The notes beneath the pieces were generated by a model. That model did no database searches. It saw only the letters and a list, made by a program, of their open reading frames with translations, and was not told the origin of the DNA. A stretch of DNA of 64,000 nucleotides from Anisus vortex (taxonomy: Eukaryota; Mollusca; Gastropoda; Planorbidae). Of this stretch, positions 10,801 to 23,748 are shown in pieces. The stretch lies in contig OX421495.1 of NCBI GenBank assembly GCA_949126835.1, forward strand, positions 25,382,829 through 25,446,828, read 5' to 3'. The position numbers and the translations under genes were made by a program. How positions within the stretch are numbered: the first letter of the stretch is position 1; every line of letters begins with the position of its first letter.

Positions 10801-13446
10801 TTCATTTCTCTCCATACAAACACAAATTGTCTATAGTTATTTCTACTCTGTGTAAATGTTATGCTTATTTCAACTTTAATTTCTCTCCATACAAACACAA
10901 ATTGTCTATAGTTATTTCTACTATGAGTAAATGTTATGAGTAAATGTTATGAGTAAATGTTATGAGTAAATGTTATGAGTAAATGTTATGAGTAAATGTT
11001 ATGCTTATTTCAACTTTAATTTCTCTCCATACAAACACAAATTGTCTATAGTTATTTCTACTATGAGTAAATTTTATGAGTAAATGTTATGAGCAAATGT
11101 TATGAGTAAATGTTATGATTATTTCAACTTTAATTTCTCTCCATACAAACACAAATTGTCTATAGTTATTTCTACTCTGAGTAAATGTTATGCTTATTTC
11201 AACTTTAATTTCTCTCCATACAAACACAAATTGCCTATAGTTATTTCTACTATGAGTAAATGTTATGAGTAAATGTTATGAGTAAATGTTATGAGTAAAT
11301 GTTATGATTATTTCAACTTTAATTTCTCTCCATGCAAACAGAAATTGTCTATAGTTATTTCTACTCTGAGTAAATGTTATGCTTATTTCAACTTTAATTT
11401 CTCTCCATACAAACACAAATTGTCTATAGTTATTTCTACTATGAGTAAATGTTATGAGTAAATGTTATGAGTAAATGTTTTGAGTAAATGTTATGCTTAT
11501 TTCAACTTTAATTTCTCTCCATACAAACACAAATTGTCTATAGTTATTTCTACTATGAGTAAATGTTATGAGTAAATGTTATGAGTAAATGTTATGAGTA
11601 AATATTATGATTATTTCAACTTTAATTTCTCTCCATACAAACACAAATTGTCTATAGTTATTTCTACTCTGAGTAAATGTTATGCTTATTTCAACTTTAA
11701 TTTCTCTCCATAAAAACAGAAATTGTCTATAGTTATTTCTACTCTGAGTAAATGTTATGCTTATTTCAACTTTAATTTCTCTCCATACAAACACAAATTG
11801 TCTATAGTTATTTCTACTCTGAGTAAATGTTATGCTTATTTCAACTTAAATTTCTCTCCATACAAACACAAATTGTCTATAGTTATTTCTACTCTGAGTA
11901 AATGTTATGCTTATTTCAACTTTAATTTCTCTCCATAAAAACAGAAATTGTCTATAGTTATTTCTACTCTGAGTAAATGTTATGCTTATTTCAACTTTAA
12001 TTTCTCTCCATACAAACACAAATTGTCTATAGTTATTTCTACTCTGTGTAAATGTTATGCTTATTTCAACTTTAAATTCTCTCCATACAAACACAAATTG
12101 TCTATAGTTATTTCTACTATGAGTAAATGTTATGAGTAAATGTTATGAGTAAATGTTATGAGTAAATGTTATGCTTATTTCAACTTTAATTTCTCTCCAT
12201 ACAAACACAAATTGTCTATAGTTAGTTCTACTCTGAGTAAATGTTATGCTTATTTCAACTTTAATTTCTCTCCATACAAACACAAATCGCCTATAGTTAT
12301 TTCTACTATGAGTAAATGTTATGAGTAAATGTTATGAGTAAATGTTATGAGTAAATGTTATGATTATTTCAACTTTAATTTCTCTCCATGCAAACAGAAA
12401 TTGTCTATAGTTATTTCTACTCTGAGTAAATGTTATGCTTATTTCAACTTTAATTTCTCTCCATACAAACACAAATTGTCTATAGCTATTTCTACTATGA
12501 GTAAATGTTATGAGTAAATGTTATGAGTAAATGTTTTGAGTAAATGTTATGCTTATTTCAACTTTAATTTCTCTCCATACAAACACAAATTGTCTATAGT
12601 TATTTCTACTGAGTAAATGTTATGAGTAAATGTTATGAGTAAATGTTATGAGTAAATATTATGATTATTTCAACTTTAATTTCTCTCCATACAAACACAA
12701 ATTGTCTATAGTTATTTCTACTCTGAGTAAATGTTATGCTTATTTCAACTTTAATTTCTCTCCATTAAAACAGAAATTGTCTATAGTTATTTCTACTCTG
12801 AGTAAATGTTATGCTTATTTCAACTTTAATTTCTCTCCATACAAACACAAATTGTCTATAGTTATTTCTACTCTGAGTAAATGTTATGCTTATTTCAACT
12901 TAAATTTCTCTCCATACAAACACAAATTGTCTATAGTTATTTCTACTCTGTGTAAATGTTATGCTTATTTCAACTTTAAATTCTCTCCATACAAACACAA
13001 ATTGTCTATAGTTATTTCTACTATGAGTAAATGTTATGAGTAAATGTTATGAGTAAATGTTATGAGTAAATGTTATGCTTATTTCAACTTTAATTTCTCT
13101 CCATACAAACACAAATTGTCTATAGTTAGTTCTACTATGAGTAAATGTTATGAGTAAATGTTATGAGCAAATGTTATGAGTAAATGTTATGATTATTTCA
13201 ACTTTAATTTCTCTCCATACAAACACAAATTGTCTATAGTTATTTCTACTCTGAGTAAATGTTATGCTTATTTCAACTTTAATTTCTCTCCATACAAACA
13301 CAAATTGTCTATAGTTATTTCTACTCTGAGTAAATGTTATGCTTATTTCAACTTTAATTTCTCTCCATACAAACACAAATTGTCTATAGTTATTTCTACT
13401 ATGAGTAAATGTTATGTTTATTTCAACTTTAATTTCTCTCCATAAA
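7821..13446. repeat. 5.6-kb composite satellite: 75-bp unit plus expanded 13-bp sub-repeat, with a ~1-kb higher-order period
   Basis: Two units alternate. One is a 75-bp unit containing TTTCAACTTTAATTTCTCTC and ACAAACACAAATTGTCTATA. The other is a 13-bp unit, ATGAGTAAATGTT, present in runs of 1 to about 20 copies (longest near 8400-8690). Variant marks recur at roughly 1-kb spacing. The TTTTGAG variant is near 9112, 10126, 10430, 11477 and 12531. The ATTGCC/ATCGCC variant is near 9285, 10188, 11232 and 12288. The ATGCAAACAGAAATTG variant is near 11332 and 12388. A complex stretch at 8030-8345 recurs almost unchanged from about 9487. Where 75-bp units run head to tail (10560-10920, 11600-12120, 12660-13020, 13180-13440), both strands stay open as 25-residue repeats. 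This reflects the period rather than a gene. Confidence 0.97.
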
Positions 13447-14680
<1,234 letters not shown>

Positions 14681-14818
14681 AATATCTCTATGTAGTTCTA
14701 TCACGTATAAAGTTGCCTCACTCTTTATGACAGTATTTGATCTCTAGAAGCCAATTCATATAGACTAAGGACTATACATAATCACACAGAGACTCAGCTA
14801 ATAAATAATCCTACAGAC

Positions 14819-15693
14819 TAGGGATGTTAAAACCGTTTTTTTTCCTAAACCGGTTTTCGGTTCTATAAAACCGGTTTAAAACCGGATTTCGGTTCCCCCC
14901 TTCCCCCACAAGTCACATGTTACGGGCCGGAAAAGCCAAATGTGCATAGTTTTGTAGGTATATTTGAAAAATACTTTGCTGAGAATTCAAGGGGTTGATT
15001 TGTGTGAATACAATATGATTTTGTACTCTTTACCATAAAATTCTTTAGAACTAAAAAAAAATCTGCGTTAATTTATTAAAACCGATAGTAGCTTTCACTT
15101 TTTCTATAGTGATAATCAAATTACCTATTATCGTTGACCATAATATTAAGAAGTATTTGAAGAGGCATATATGGTAACTTGTAAAATAATGTATAGAATT
15201 GAAAGGTTTCGCGTAGCACAAATCAAAAGAATGTGTCTTTAATAGTCCCGTTAATAATAAAGCACAGACGCCTAGCCGCATTGTTCAGGGTCACAGGGAA
15301 GGGCTAAAGTTTGCGTATGTCCATTGCGTACATCAAAGAGCAGCGCACATCTAAAGATGAGCCGACAAGTAAAAAGATTCATGTTAATTGTAACTTTAAC
15401 TTAACAATTGGTTTGAAGTTTTTTTTTTTTTTTTGCGCAAGCCATAGTTGGTATTTGGAAACACAAGAAACACTAAATAGTGTTAGTACGGCATTTCAGG
15501 AATTGTTTTGTGCGAATCCAACATTATTCATGTAAAATATTTCCATTAAAACAAAAAAAAAGGGTCTTCTACTTGAAGTAATGATGGCCTTTCAACTTCC
15601 AACCAACAAACCGAAATCCGGTTTTGAAAATCAAAACCGGTTTTCACTTTCAAAACCGGAATCCGGTATTCCGGTTTTCGTTTAACATCCCTA
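14819..15693. mobile_element. Non-autonomous hAT element with perfect 8-bp TSD (875 bp)
   Basis: The termini are TAGGGATGTTAAAACCG (left) and the inverse-complement-like CGTTTAACATCCCTA (right). The 8-bp duplication CTACAGAC flanks both sides (14811-14818 and 15694-15701). Subterminal copies of AAACCGG and CCGGTTTT occur at both ends: four or more on the left (14839-14885) and about five on the right (15612-15675). An 8-bp TSD with short inverted repeats is diagnostic of hAT elements. The interior has no transposase motif, so the element depends on one supplied elsewhere. Subterminal motif clusters are typical transposase binding sites; that role is inferred here. Confidence 0.88.
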
Positions 15694-15701
15694 CTACAGA
15701 C

Positions 15702-16130
15702 TAAACTTAAAACATAATTTTAATGTTTCGCTCTTGAGTAGCATGAAAAAAAAAACTCCTTCTGTTTCTGTGAAGAACAAAGAACGCATTCACCTCTGTT
15801 CAAGCAACTCACTAGATGGAGCCACACAATCTAATTAAAGTGAATCTGGGTCTATTATTAGAGCGGATGTTTTCATTCTTAGCAGTTTTACCCATAAGCC
15901 AATTACATAATGAAGCAAATTAGCCAGAACTTTGTCGTTGTTTTTTTCTCTTTTGGACGGGAATAGCTTATATCATTTAAGGGATTCGCTTTTGTACACA
16001 AATATAACTGGCACTTGCCTTATTTCTGTCTGTCCATACGTTCGTCCGTTCGTCTGTCCATGACCCAGTCTGTATGTGCGTCTGTTTGTCTATCCGCCCA
16101 CATGTTTAATCATCCGTCTGTTCGTATGTC
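15702..16130. other. No recognised feature
   Basis: AT-rich unique sequence up to the start of the tetranucleotide microsatellite. Nothing supported was seen on either strand. Confidence 0.4.
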
Positions 16131-16252
16131 TGTCTATTTTTTATATTTAATATACCTACCTACCGATCTAATCTATCTATCTATCTATTTATGTAACTAT
16201 ATGTTTCTATATATCTATCTCTCTGTCTGTCAGTTTTTCTCTCTGTATATCA

Positions 16253-16335
<83 letters not shown>

Positions 16336-16450
16336 CATCCATCTATCTATCTCTCTCTCTCTATCTATCTGTCTTTATATCTATCGATCTATTTATCGGT
16401 CTATCTATATATCTGTCTGTCTATCTATTTATCTATCTTTCTATCTTCGT
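16131..16450. repeat. (TCTA)n microsatellite
   Basis: A nearly perfect ATCT block spans about 16252-16335, flanked by degenerate TCTA/TCTG repeats. The long open frame across it (16015-16452) is a product of the repeat. Confidence 0.95.
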
Positions 16451-16914
16451 AACGGTCCGCCCGTTCGTAGTTATGAAGACTGCTTTAAAAAAATGCTAAG
16501 AGAAGAGACGGAAAAAAAACACAAGACATGACGCCATTTTAAATCAACCCCACGTGCTCGAGATTCCACTCAATCCATAGGATTTCAACGCTTGGCATAG
16601 AAATATCTTTTACAAATTCCCAGGAGGCTTTCAGTAATGTCTTCTTTATTACTTCCGGTGAAAACATGAAGCCATTGATGAGTGAGATGTGATGAGACTC
16701 CAACAAAACGAAAGTACAGAAACCTGTCTGATCTTATGATCTTTGAACATCTGGCTCCAAGGTCTGCGTGGCAACTCATGCAGATGCTGAGGTGACTTAT
16801 ACTGTTCCCTAGGCTGCAGACCTTAATGCTGGACATAACATATTTCTTTAAAAGAATGAATAGTCAATATAATTTCGTACAAGGAGGTAAAGTTTTAAAT
16901 GCACCATGTAGCTC

Positions 16915-17142
16915 TTGAGGCAACGTTCACCAGTTTCCGGCTTACTAGAGTTAGTTGTGGCCGGCACGATTTCCAGGCGCGTTTCATGTTTTCCCAACTT
17001 ATGTCAGGGCCCTGTCACATATGGGTTACTCTTTGGGACCCCCCAGACCCGGGCTATAATCCAGTCGTTTCTTTTTACCTGAATTGTAACACAGGACCTT
17101 GTGACAAACCGAAGCTCTGGCGCCAAGCCACCGTGTCCTCAA
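16915..17142 (-). mobile_element. Diverged tRNA-derived SINE copy
   Basis: It aligns by eye with the better copies at 52622-52886 and 56019-56294. Shared pieces are GTTCACCAGTTTC, TGTGGCC, CTTATGTCAGG, CCCGGGC and a decayed tRNA-like head near 17090-17142. It reads on the - strand. The B-box region is degraded, so this is an old, inactive copy. Confidence 0.6.
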
Positions 17143-18817
17143 AAAGAATCACATGGAGAAAACACAATACAGAAACAAGCCGGTACATGAAATATTGACC
17201 GCATCCAAGTTTAAACATCCGCTAGTCATTCCCTTTGGTTAAACTATCATTGTATCATATACAACTCACTATAAAAAATATCATTGATAGGCGTACCATT
17301 TTCAAATGCCAAAGAAAAAAGAGTGATTTATTGGAGGAATAATACAATTTTAAATGAATGCAGACCTTTTCGTCCTTATAAAACAAAAAAAAAGGTAAAA
17401 CAGATTTGAACTTGGGCAGCAAATGTGTCTGTAAATTTAACAGAATGCGTTGTCATCGGCTTAGCATCTATGTAATAATTTTCAGCTTGACAGGATGACA
17501 AAAAGGGGGTCAATCACCCTCGCGAGGATTTGCCTGAAATATAAATAAATTGCGTTACGAATTTAATCTAAACGATTTTCACCATCCACCGCCCCTCAAA
17601 AACAACAACATAAACAATGACAATATACAATTGAAAGATTACAATTCTCTTAGCTCCGTCAATATGTACTATATTATCAATATATATATATGTAATTACC
17701 GTGAGTTTTTTTTATGTTTGTTTATATATATTTATATATATGTTTGTGATCTATAAGCTCCTAAGCCGTTTGACTAATCGGGCCAAAAGTTAAATGTATA
17801 AATTGGAAACGTCTTCTAAACGAAATTTTTATTATAAAACAATACTGCTTAATTCGTTAATTTAAACTTAGACCTATAGAGCGTTCTCAGTAGGCGGAGA
17901 TTAAGTTTTTTTTTGTAAATTTAGTGACGTATTTGTGTAAATATAGAACCCACTTGAGGTACAAACGTAACGTGGTGAAAGTGAAGTACTTCTTTATCAT
18001 GCAAAATTCACATCTGAATATTGGCTATCCTACTCAAAAATAAGGAGGTAAATAGTAGTACTGTAGATTAATTGATTAATGTGATTAGGCTAGGGCCGGC
18101 TAGACCTATTTACACTTTCAATTTCACTTTATAGGCCTACACTTTTAATGTTTCGTAGGCTAGGCTACGATGTCAAGCGATATTGTTTGTGAATAGGCTA
18201 TCTAGTCAAGTAACTATTAGGCTCACATCGTCTATGATCTATGTCTATGATAATAATAAAATAGCCTATTTTATTTAACATACATAATACAGCTTAAATC
18301 TTAATAAGACTTAAAACACAACACATCATTTAGAAAAGCTCGAGCCTTTATGAAACTTTATTAATACAGCGGCCATATTTAATTGTACACCATTACTCAA
18401 AGTAAACACAAATCACGTGCTTTTTGTCACGGGATTGCAAACGCCCTATTGATAATCACCGTATGTTAAAGTTCTAAACTGAGCGCTATTTCAAAATGAT
18501 CTCCCTTTGAAATACTTTTAAAAAAAAATAACAAAAACTAAATACCGAAAGATACGTTCTTACTACAGTTTTTATTGTAAAGTGTTACTTATTTTTTTCT
18601 TTCTCTTTTAACAAAACACATTGTAATCATTTGTTTCTCCGTCATTTTGACGGGCATAACCACTAGTGTTTATATATTATTCACCAAGAAACATTCATAT
18701 TCTTACATAAATCAACTTCATGATAAATGTTTTACTTTCGAACTGTTCAGTCTTTCTAAATAGCACCACCATAAAGTATTCACTAAATTCATAAACACAG
18801 CATGCTAGGCAAAAACA
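17143..18817. other. AT-rich sequence without recognisable genes
   Basis: Homopolymer runs and a short (TA)n near 17680-17740 are present. No coding exon, RNA gene or element boundary could be supported. A CA/CATA-rich microsatellite follows at about 18826-18872. Confidence 0.4.
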
Positions 18818-18986
18818 ACAACAACAAACACACACACACATACATACATACACATACATACACACACATAAACATCAGCTTGATTTACTGACATAAGGCT
18901 TACGTCTGGAACATATTTCACCGTTCAATTACCTGAATCTAAAACATGGACATTATCTCACATCTTAGACGGGTTACGTTCCCACA

Positions 18987-19409
18987 GGTGAGGGTTTCTT
19001 TCAATGGTTCTTTTCTAAAGGTGAGGGTTTCTTTCAATGGTTCTTTTCTAAAGGTGAGGGTTTCTCTCAATGGTTATTTTCTAAAGGTGAGGGTTTCTTT
19101 CAATGGTTATTTTCTAAAGGTGAGGGTTTCTTTCAATGGTTCTTTTCTAAAGGTGAGGGTTTCTTTCAATGGTTCTTTTCTAAAGGTGAGGGTTTCTTTC
19201 AATGGTTATTTTCTAAAGGTGAGGGTTTCTTTCAATGGTTCTTTTCTAAAGGTGAGGGTTTCTTTCAATGGTTCTTTTCTAAAGGTGAGGGTTTCTTTCA
19301 ATGATTCTTTTCTAAAGGTGAGGGTTTCTTTCAATGGTTCTTTTCTAAAGGTGAGGGTTTCTCTCAATGGTTATTTTCTAAAGATAAGAATTTCTCTCAA
19401 TGATTTTCT
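18987..19409. repeat. 33-bp minisatellite, about 13 copies
   Basis: The unit is 33 bp and contains GGTGAGGGTTTCTTTCAATG. It differs from the 33-bp array at 6207-6933. The + strand stays open as an 11-residue repeat (VRVSFNGSFLK), again because the period is a multiple of three. The last copies decay (GATAAGAATTTC) and run directly into a TCTA microsatellite. Confidence 0.95.
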
Positions 19410-19520
19410 CTATTTATCTATCTAATTAGCTATGTATCAATCTAACTATCAATCAATCTATCTATATGTCTATTTATGTATCTATCAATCAAAGAGTCTA
19501 TTTATCTACTTATGTCTAGG

Positions 19521-19598
<78 letters not shown>

Positions 19599-19599
19599 C

Positions 19600-19633
<34 letters not shown>

Positions 19634-19690
19634 GTACTTATCTATCTATCTGTCTATATATCTATCTATCTATTTATATCTATATATTTT
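19410..19690. repeat. (TCTA)n microsatellite
   Basis: Perfect TCTA repeats run from about 19519 to 19632 with degenerate flanks. Open frames on the + strand here are repeat products. Confidence 0.95.
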
Positions 19691-19864
19691 ACCATATCTA
19701 GCTATCTGCGTTCTGGATTACCAACCTACCTGCCAATCTATCCATCTATCTTTTAGTAATCGATCCCCTACCTCTCTCCTTCTACCGCTCTCTGTCGCTC
19801 TCTTCCTCTGTCTCTGTCTGTCTATCTTTCCGTCTGTCTGTCCGTCTGTCCGTCTCTCTCTCTC

Positions 19865-19901
<37 letters not shown>

Positions 19902-20221
19902 GTGTGTGAAAAATATGAGTTAATCAGTTTGTCAGTATATCAGGAATGGGAGTCTATTTGTCGGTATTTACATGACTGGTAATAAATCAATAAGTGTTCT
20001 ACCAAGTTCGTGGCGCGGCAAGATAATGTTTCGAGAGTACAAAAAGTTGAAGTAAAGTGACGTCATTTAACTCAGTCTTAAGCTATGAAAGAGTCTAACA
20101 GTAGAGGCCAGGTAGAAACCTGGCAAATATATTGGGTGGCTGGGAACGTAGGTGCACCTAGCTTAAAAAAATATTCTCAATTTGATATTTGAATTTATCT
20201 TAAAAATACTTGTACCGTGTT
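19691..20221. other. Pyrimidine-rich and (TA)n sequence, no gene
   Basis: CTGT/CTCT-rich sequence to about 19865 is followed by a (TA)n run at 19867-19897. The remainder is unremarkable. Confidence 0.5.
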
Positions 20222-20425
20222 TTAATATATATACATACCATGTTCAAATATGCACCAAGTTGGAAAATGTATTTTGTTTAACAAATGAACCATGTTTAAA
20301 AATGCACCCTGGGTACCTAGGTTTGAAAAATATACCGCGATTGAATTTGTACCATGTTGAAAAAAAAACATGTTGGAATTAGAACCATGCTGGAATGTGT
20401 ACCATGTTGGAAAATGTATTCCGCT
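20222..20425. repeat. Degenerate short minisatellite
   Basis: Words such as TACCATGTT, GAAAATGTA and ATGCACC recur every 18-20 bp with much divergence. This is probably an old tandem array. Confidence 0.55.
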
Positions 20426-20865
20426 AGCATTAACATGAAATACGTAACGAGAATCTAAAATATTTGTCCACAACCTCAATTTCGTACATAATATCTGTTT
20501 TTCTGTACAGAATATAAATCTAGTCTATGTTGCTTATCACCAAATTCTGTGCTATTTACCTGCCATAGATATATCTATTATTTCTGTCTACACTAATCCT
20601 CTAATATGTCACTGTATGTCTTAATCTACTGTTCTGTTTCATGTAATGATAAACCGACGGATGTTATTGACAAACAGCTTAATGTCGTGATTTTGTGTTG
20701 ACTGTGGACAGAAGTCATGTGATATATAGTAATAAAGGGATGAAGGGCTTACCATAGATTCTCGAGGCATGCCTTTGGCAACAAGTACTTAAGATCTGTA
20801 ACTCACCTCATTTGGTCTGCAAATCAGAACTCACCAGCTACTTTTGGTCATGGAGTACTAGGGAT

Positions 20866-21060
20866 GGACACAAGAGATTGTGTGGCCATCCCTAGCTCAT
20901 CCACCTTAAATTTTCCCTAAGCCCTCGCCAAATACTCGTTAGAGGCTGAATATACTCAGTGTTACTCAGCGCTTTGAAACTATTTTCAAATTGTTTTTTT
21001 GACCACGATTCGAACCAGCGACCCTCACAATGGCTAAGTACCGTTCTTTCAGGTGACCTA
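20866..21060 (-). mobile_element. Old tRNA-derived SINE copy (probable)
   Basis: GATTGTGTGGCC near 20876 and GATTCGAACC near 21008 occur in the same order and spacing as in the better SINE copies. The latter is the complement of a Pol III B box. The middle is strongly diverged. Confidence 0.5.
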
Positions 21061-21572
21061 CTGCGTACAAGATGTCTCTATAGGAAAATCCATGTTGCTA
21101 AAGGAAAACGCCTTTCAGTTAAAACTCTACTGATTGCAAACATTACTTTGTACTTTCACTGACAGAGGCGTATCAACAGTTGTGCAACTATTGTCACCAG
21201 CATAGCGCTTTTTAACATCTGCATACGAACAGCAGGGATAGGTTGTGACCTCCACACCAATTAACGCAGTGGTTCTTAACCTTTTGAAGTCGGGGATCAC
21301 TTTTGATCATGACAAAAATTTGGGGAGCACCAAAATCAAGGAGTAAAAAAAACAAACACACATACGTACGACTTTTATTGAAAATAAAAGATTATAACAT
21401 AAGAGTTTAAAATTATAACATGACAAACACATTTTTAATAAACATAAATTTAACAAGTAAAAAAATAACATTGAGCAAAATTTAATTCAGAGAAATAAAA
21501 AGATTTAATATGAAACCTGAGCTTGACGGTTTTTACAAATTTCAGTGATATTAGGCCTAATTTTAGAAATAG

Positions 21573-21854
21573 CTTCACCAGTTTCTGTGGCCACGGCATA
21601 CTAGGTGATTGTGTGGCCAGCACTATGCACAGACGCCTTTACTTTACCCCAACTAATGTCAGGTACCCATCAGAGCTGGGTAGACTCAGACACCCTCCGG
21701 ACCCGGGAAAAAATCCTAGCCTGCACCATGATTCGAACCCGGGACCTTCGGCTCGCCAGTCGAACGCGCTGCCGCTCGGCTACCGTGCCCCAACTGGTGA
21801 ACGCTGCTTCATCGGACCTATGGATCATCTCGGTCCGACGGATACTTTACTTAC
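21573..21854 (+). mobile_element. SINE inserted in the hAT element, with inverted 5' part
   Basis: A 10-bp duplication, TTAGAAATAG, flanks the insert (21563-21572 and 21855-21864). Its right end has the SINE 3' end in + orientation: CTGGTGAACGCTGCTTC, then GGTCCGACGG and an ACTTTACTTAC tail. Its left two thirds, from TTCACCAG through the tRNA-like head (GATTCGAACCCGGGACC, complement of the B box, to GTGCCCC), are in - orientation. The same parts are collinear at 52622-52886 and 56019-56294. A 5' inversion inside one TSD-bounded insert is the signature of twin priming by a LINE machinery. The tRNA head on the - strand has a good A box (TAGCCGAGCGG) and B box (GGTTCGAAT). Confidence 0.85.
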
Positions 21855-21928
21855 TTAGAAATAGATACCCTCAATTCTTCATCCAAATTAGTAAGTGTTG
21901 CTCGTTTTTTTAGTTTTTATGTTGGTGA

Positions 21929-23477
21929 CTATCGAGAAACCGAGTTCACACAAATATGATGTTGAAAATTGCAACAAGCCTTCATGGAGAGAGCTGAGTA
22001 TTGTTCTCGCACAAAGATCCAAAATTCCTCCAGAATCATTTCGGAAAATTGTATTTTAAATGTACGATCCGATGATAGGTTGATTAATTCTTCTTCTTTT
22101 TGGTATGACAACTTACTATTTGATGTATCAACCGTGGCAAAGGGATTACGTATCCAGTCATATGTTTCTACGTTTATTGATGAAAAATAAAATTCAATCT
22201 TTTCTTCTAATAAAGTTAAATGCTCTGTTACTGCTGAAATAATTTCGTCGGTAGTGTTATCATTAAGAGAAGGAAAGATATCTACTTTCTTTTTCTCCAA
22301 CAAACGATTTTTCCAAAAAAAAAAACTTTTTTCCGAAAGGCTGTCAATTTGTCGGTCGATGTTAAAAAATTTTCTTTTCTTCCTTGAAATAATTTAAATA
22401 ATCAAAAATATCAGCTAAATATGCCAATTTAGCACACCAAGTGTCATTTTGACGATATTCCACAAAATCATCCATATTTTTCATTTCGGAAAAAGGTCAT
22501 CAATTCATCCTTCAGTTCTAAGAAACGACGTAACACTTTTCCTCTGGATAACCATCTCACTTCAGAATGCAAAAGCAAAGATTCGTACTTTGCTTTCATA
22601 GAGATGCAAAGATTTTTTAAGACGCGTATTTTCAAAGGTCTCGATTTTATGAAGTTTGCCATATTTACAACTTTGTCTAGCACAGGTTTTAATGCTACTG
22701 GTAATGTTTTGGACACCAGAGATTCTCTGTGCAAAAAACAGTAAGTAGATATAATATTGGTGTTTCTTTTCTTGGCGAGAGTCACAAACCCTTTTAATGA
22801 GCCTACCATTGATGGAGCACCATCCGTACAAATTCCCACACACAACTCCCATGATATTTTGAATTGTTCGAAATAGGAAGAAATAGAATCAAAGACATCT
22901 TGTCCTGTCGAACGCTCGGTAAGCTCAAGACAGCATAGAAATTGATTCACTATTTCGTTTTCATATATGAAACGAACGAACCCTAGTATATGAGCTTTTC
23001 CACTTATGTCAGTGGACTCGTCAATTTGCAGAGCAAAATGCCGTTTGGAAAGCTTATCGGCAACTGTTTTCTCGATATCATCCGACATATTTTTAATTCT
23101 ATTTTTTATTGTATCATTTGAACGAGGAATTTTCATTATTTCCTTTGTTGCTTCATCGCCAAACATAATTTTAACCATTTCCAACATGCAGGTATAATTA
23201 AAGACTCTGCTATAGTATGTGGTTATAACTGAACAGCAATCATTTCAGCAACCTTATATGACGCCAATTGTGCCTTATCGGAAATTTTCACAGTTTTTTC
23301 AAAATATTTTACTTGTTTAGCTTGCGTATCTAACAATCGTTTGAAATAATCTTTAGTTTTTGTAGCAAGGTTGGCGTTATTTGTAGAAAAGTGACGTTTC
23401 AACTTGGTAGGAACCATCGCGCCGTTGGATAATTTCTCTCCACACACAATACATACATATGATATTCTTCCTGACAA
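21929..23477 (-). pseudogene. Dead ZBED5/SCAND3-like hAT transposase
   Basis: The reading is in three - strand blocks. The first, 23477-23223, has a BED-like finger start (CIVCGEKL, then KLKRHF), but the expected final histidine is not visible. The second, 23187-22468, is the RNase H-like core. It shows the first acidic motif IDESTDIS, the second CTDGAPSMVG, and the conserved LLLHSEVRWLSRGKVL. The third, 22303-21929, is the C-terminal part (YFSSINVETYDWIRNPF, then EELINLSSDR). Frame breaks separate the blocks and the final dimerisation segment runs out just before the SINE insertion. No functional enzyme can be made. The family is assigned from these motifs, not from a search. Confidence 0.85.
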
Positions 23478-23748
23478 TTGTACGTAAATCCAAAACTTAA
23501 ATATTCTTCAGAATACTGTCGATTAATTTTTCTTCTTTTAATTCTACCGTTTGTATCAGACACAATATGTAAAAACCAAAAATGAATTGGGAATTAATAA
23601 TACTTTTTTAACATTATGATCCGAACTTAACGTAAGTGAGTGAACATTAAATTTTTAGTTTCATAATTTCGCGGAGCACTTGCAACTACCTCGTGGAGCA
23701 CCAGTGCTGTGCTCCGCGGAACACCGGTTAAGAACCACTGAATTAACG

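Larger units (their letters stand above)
21267..23740 (-). mobile_element. Full-length ZBED-type hAT transposon with intact ends and perfect 8-bp TSD
   Basis: The left end CAGTGGTTCTTAACC (21267-21281) is the exact inverse complement of the right end GGTTAAGAACCACTG (23726-23740). AATTAACG is duplicated on both sides (21259-21266 and 23741-23748). The element is 2,474 bp, of which about 290 bp is a later SINE insertion with its TSD. The transposase runs on the - strand and is broken (see 21929-23477). The perfect ends suggest insertion recently enough for termini and TSD to survive, although the coding region has decayed. Confidence 0.93.
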
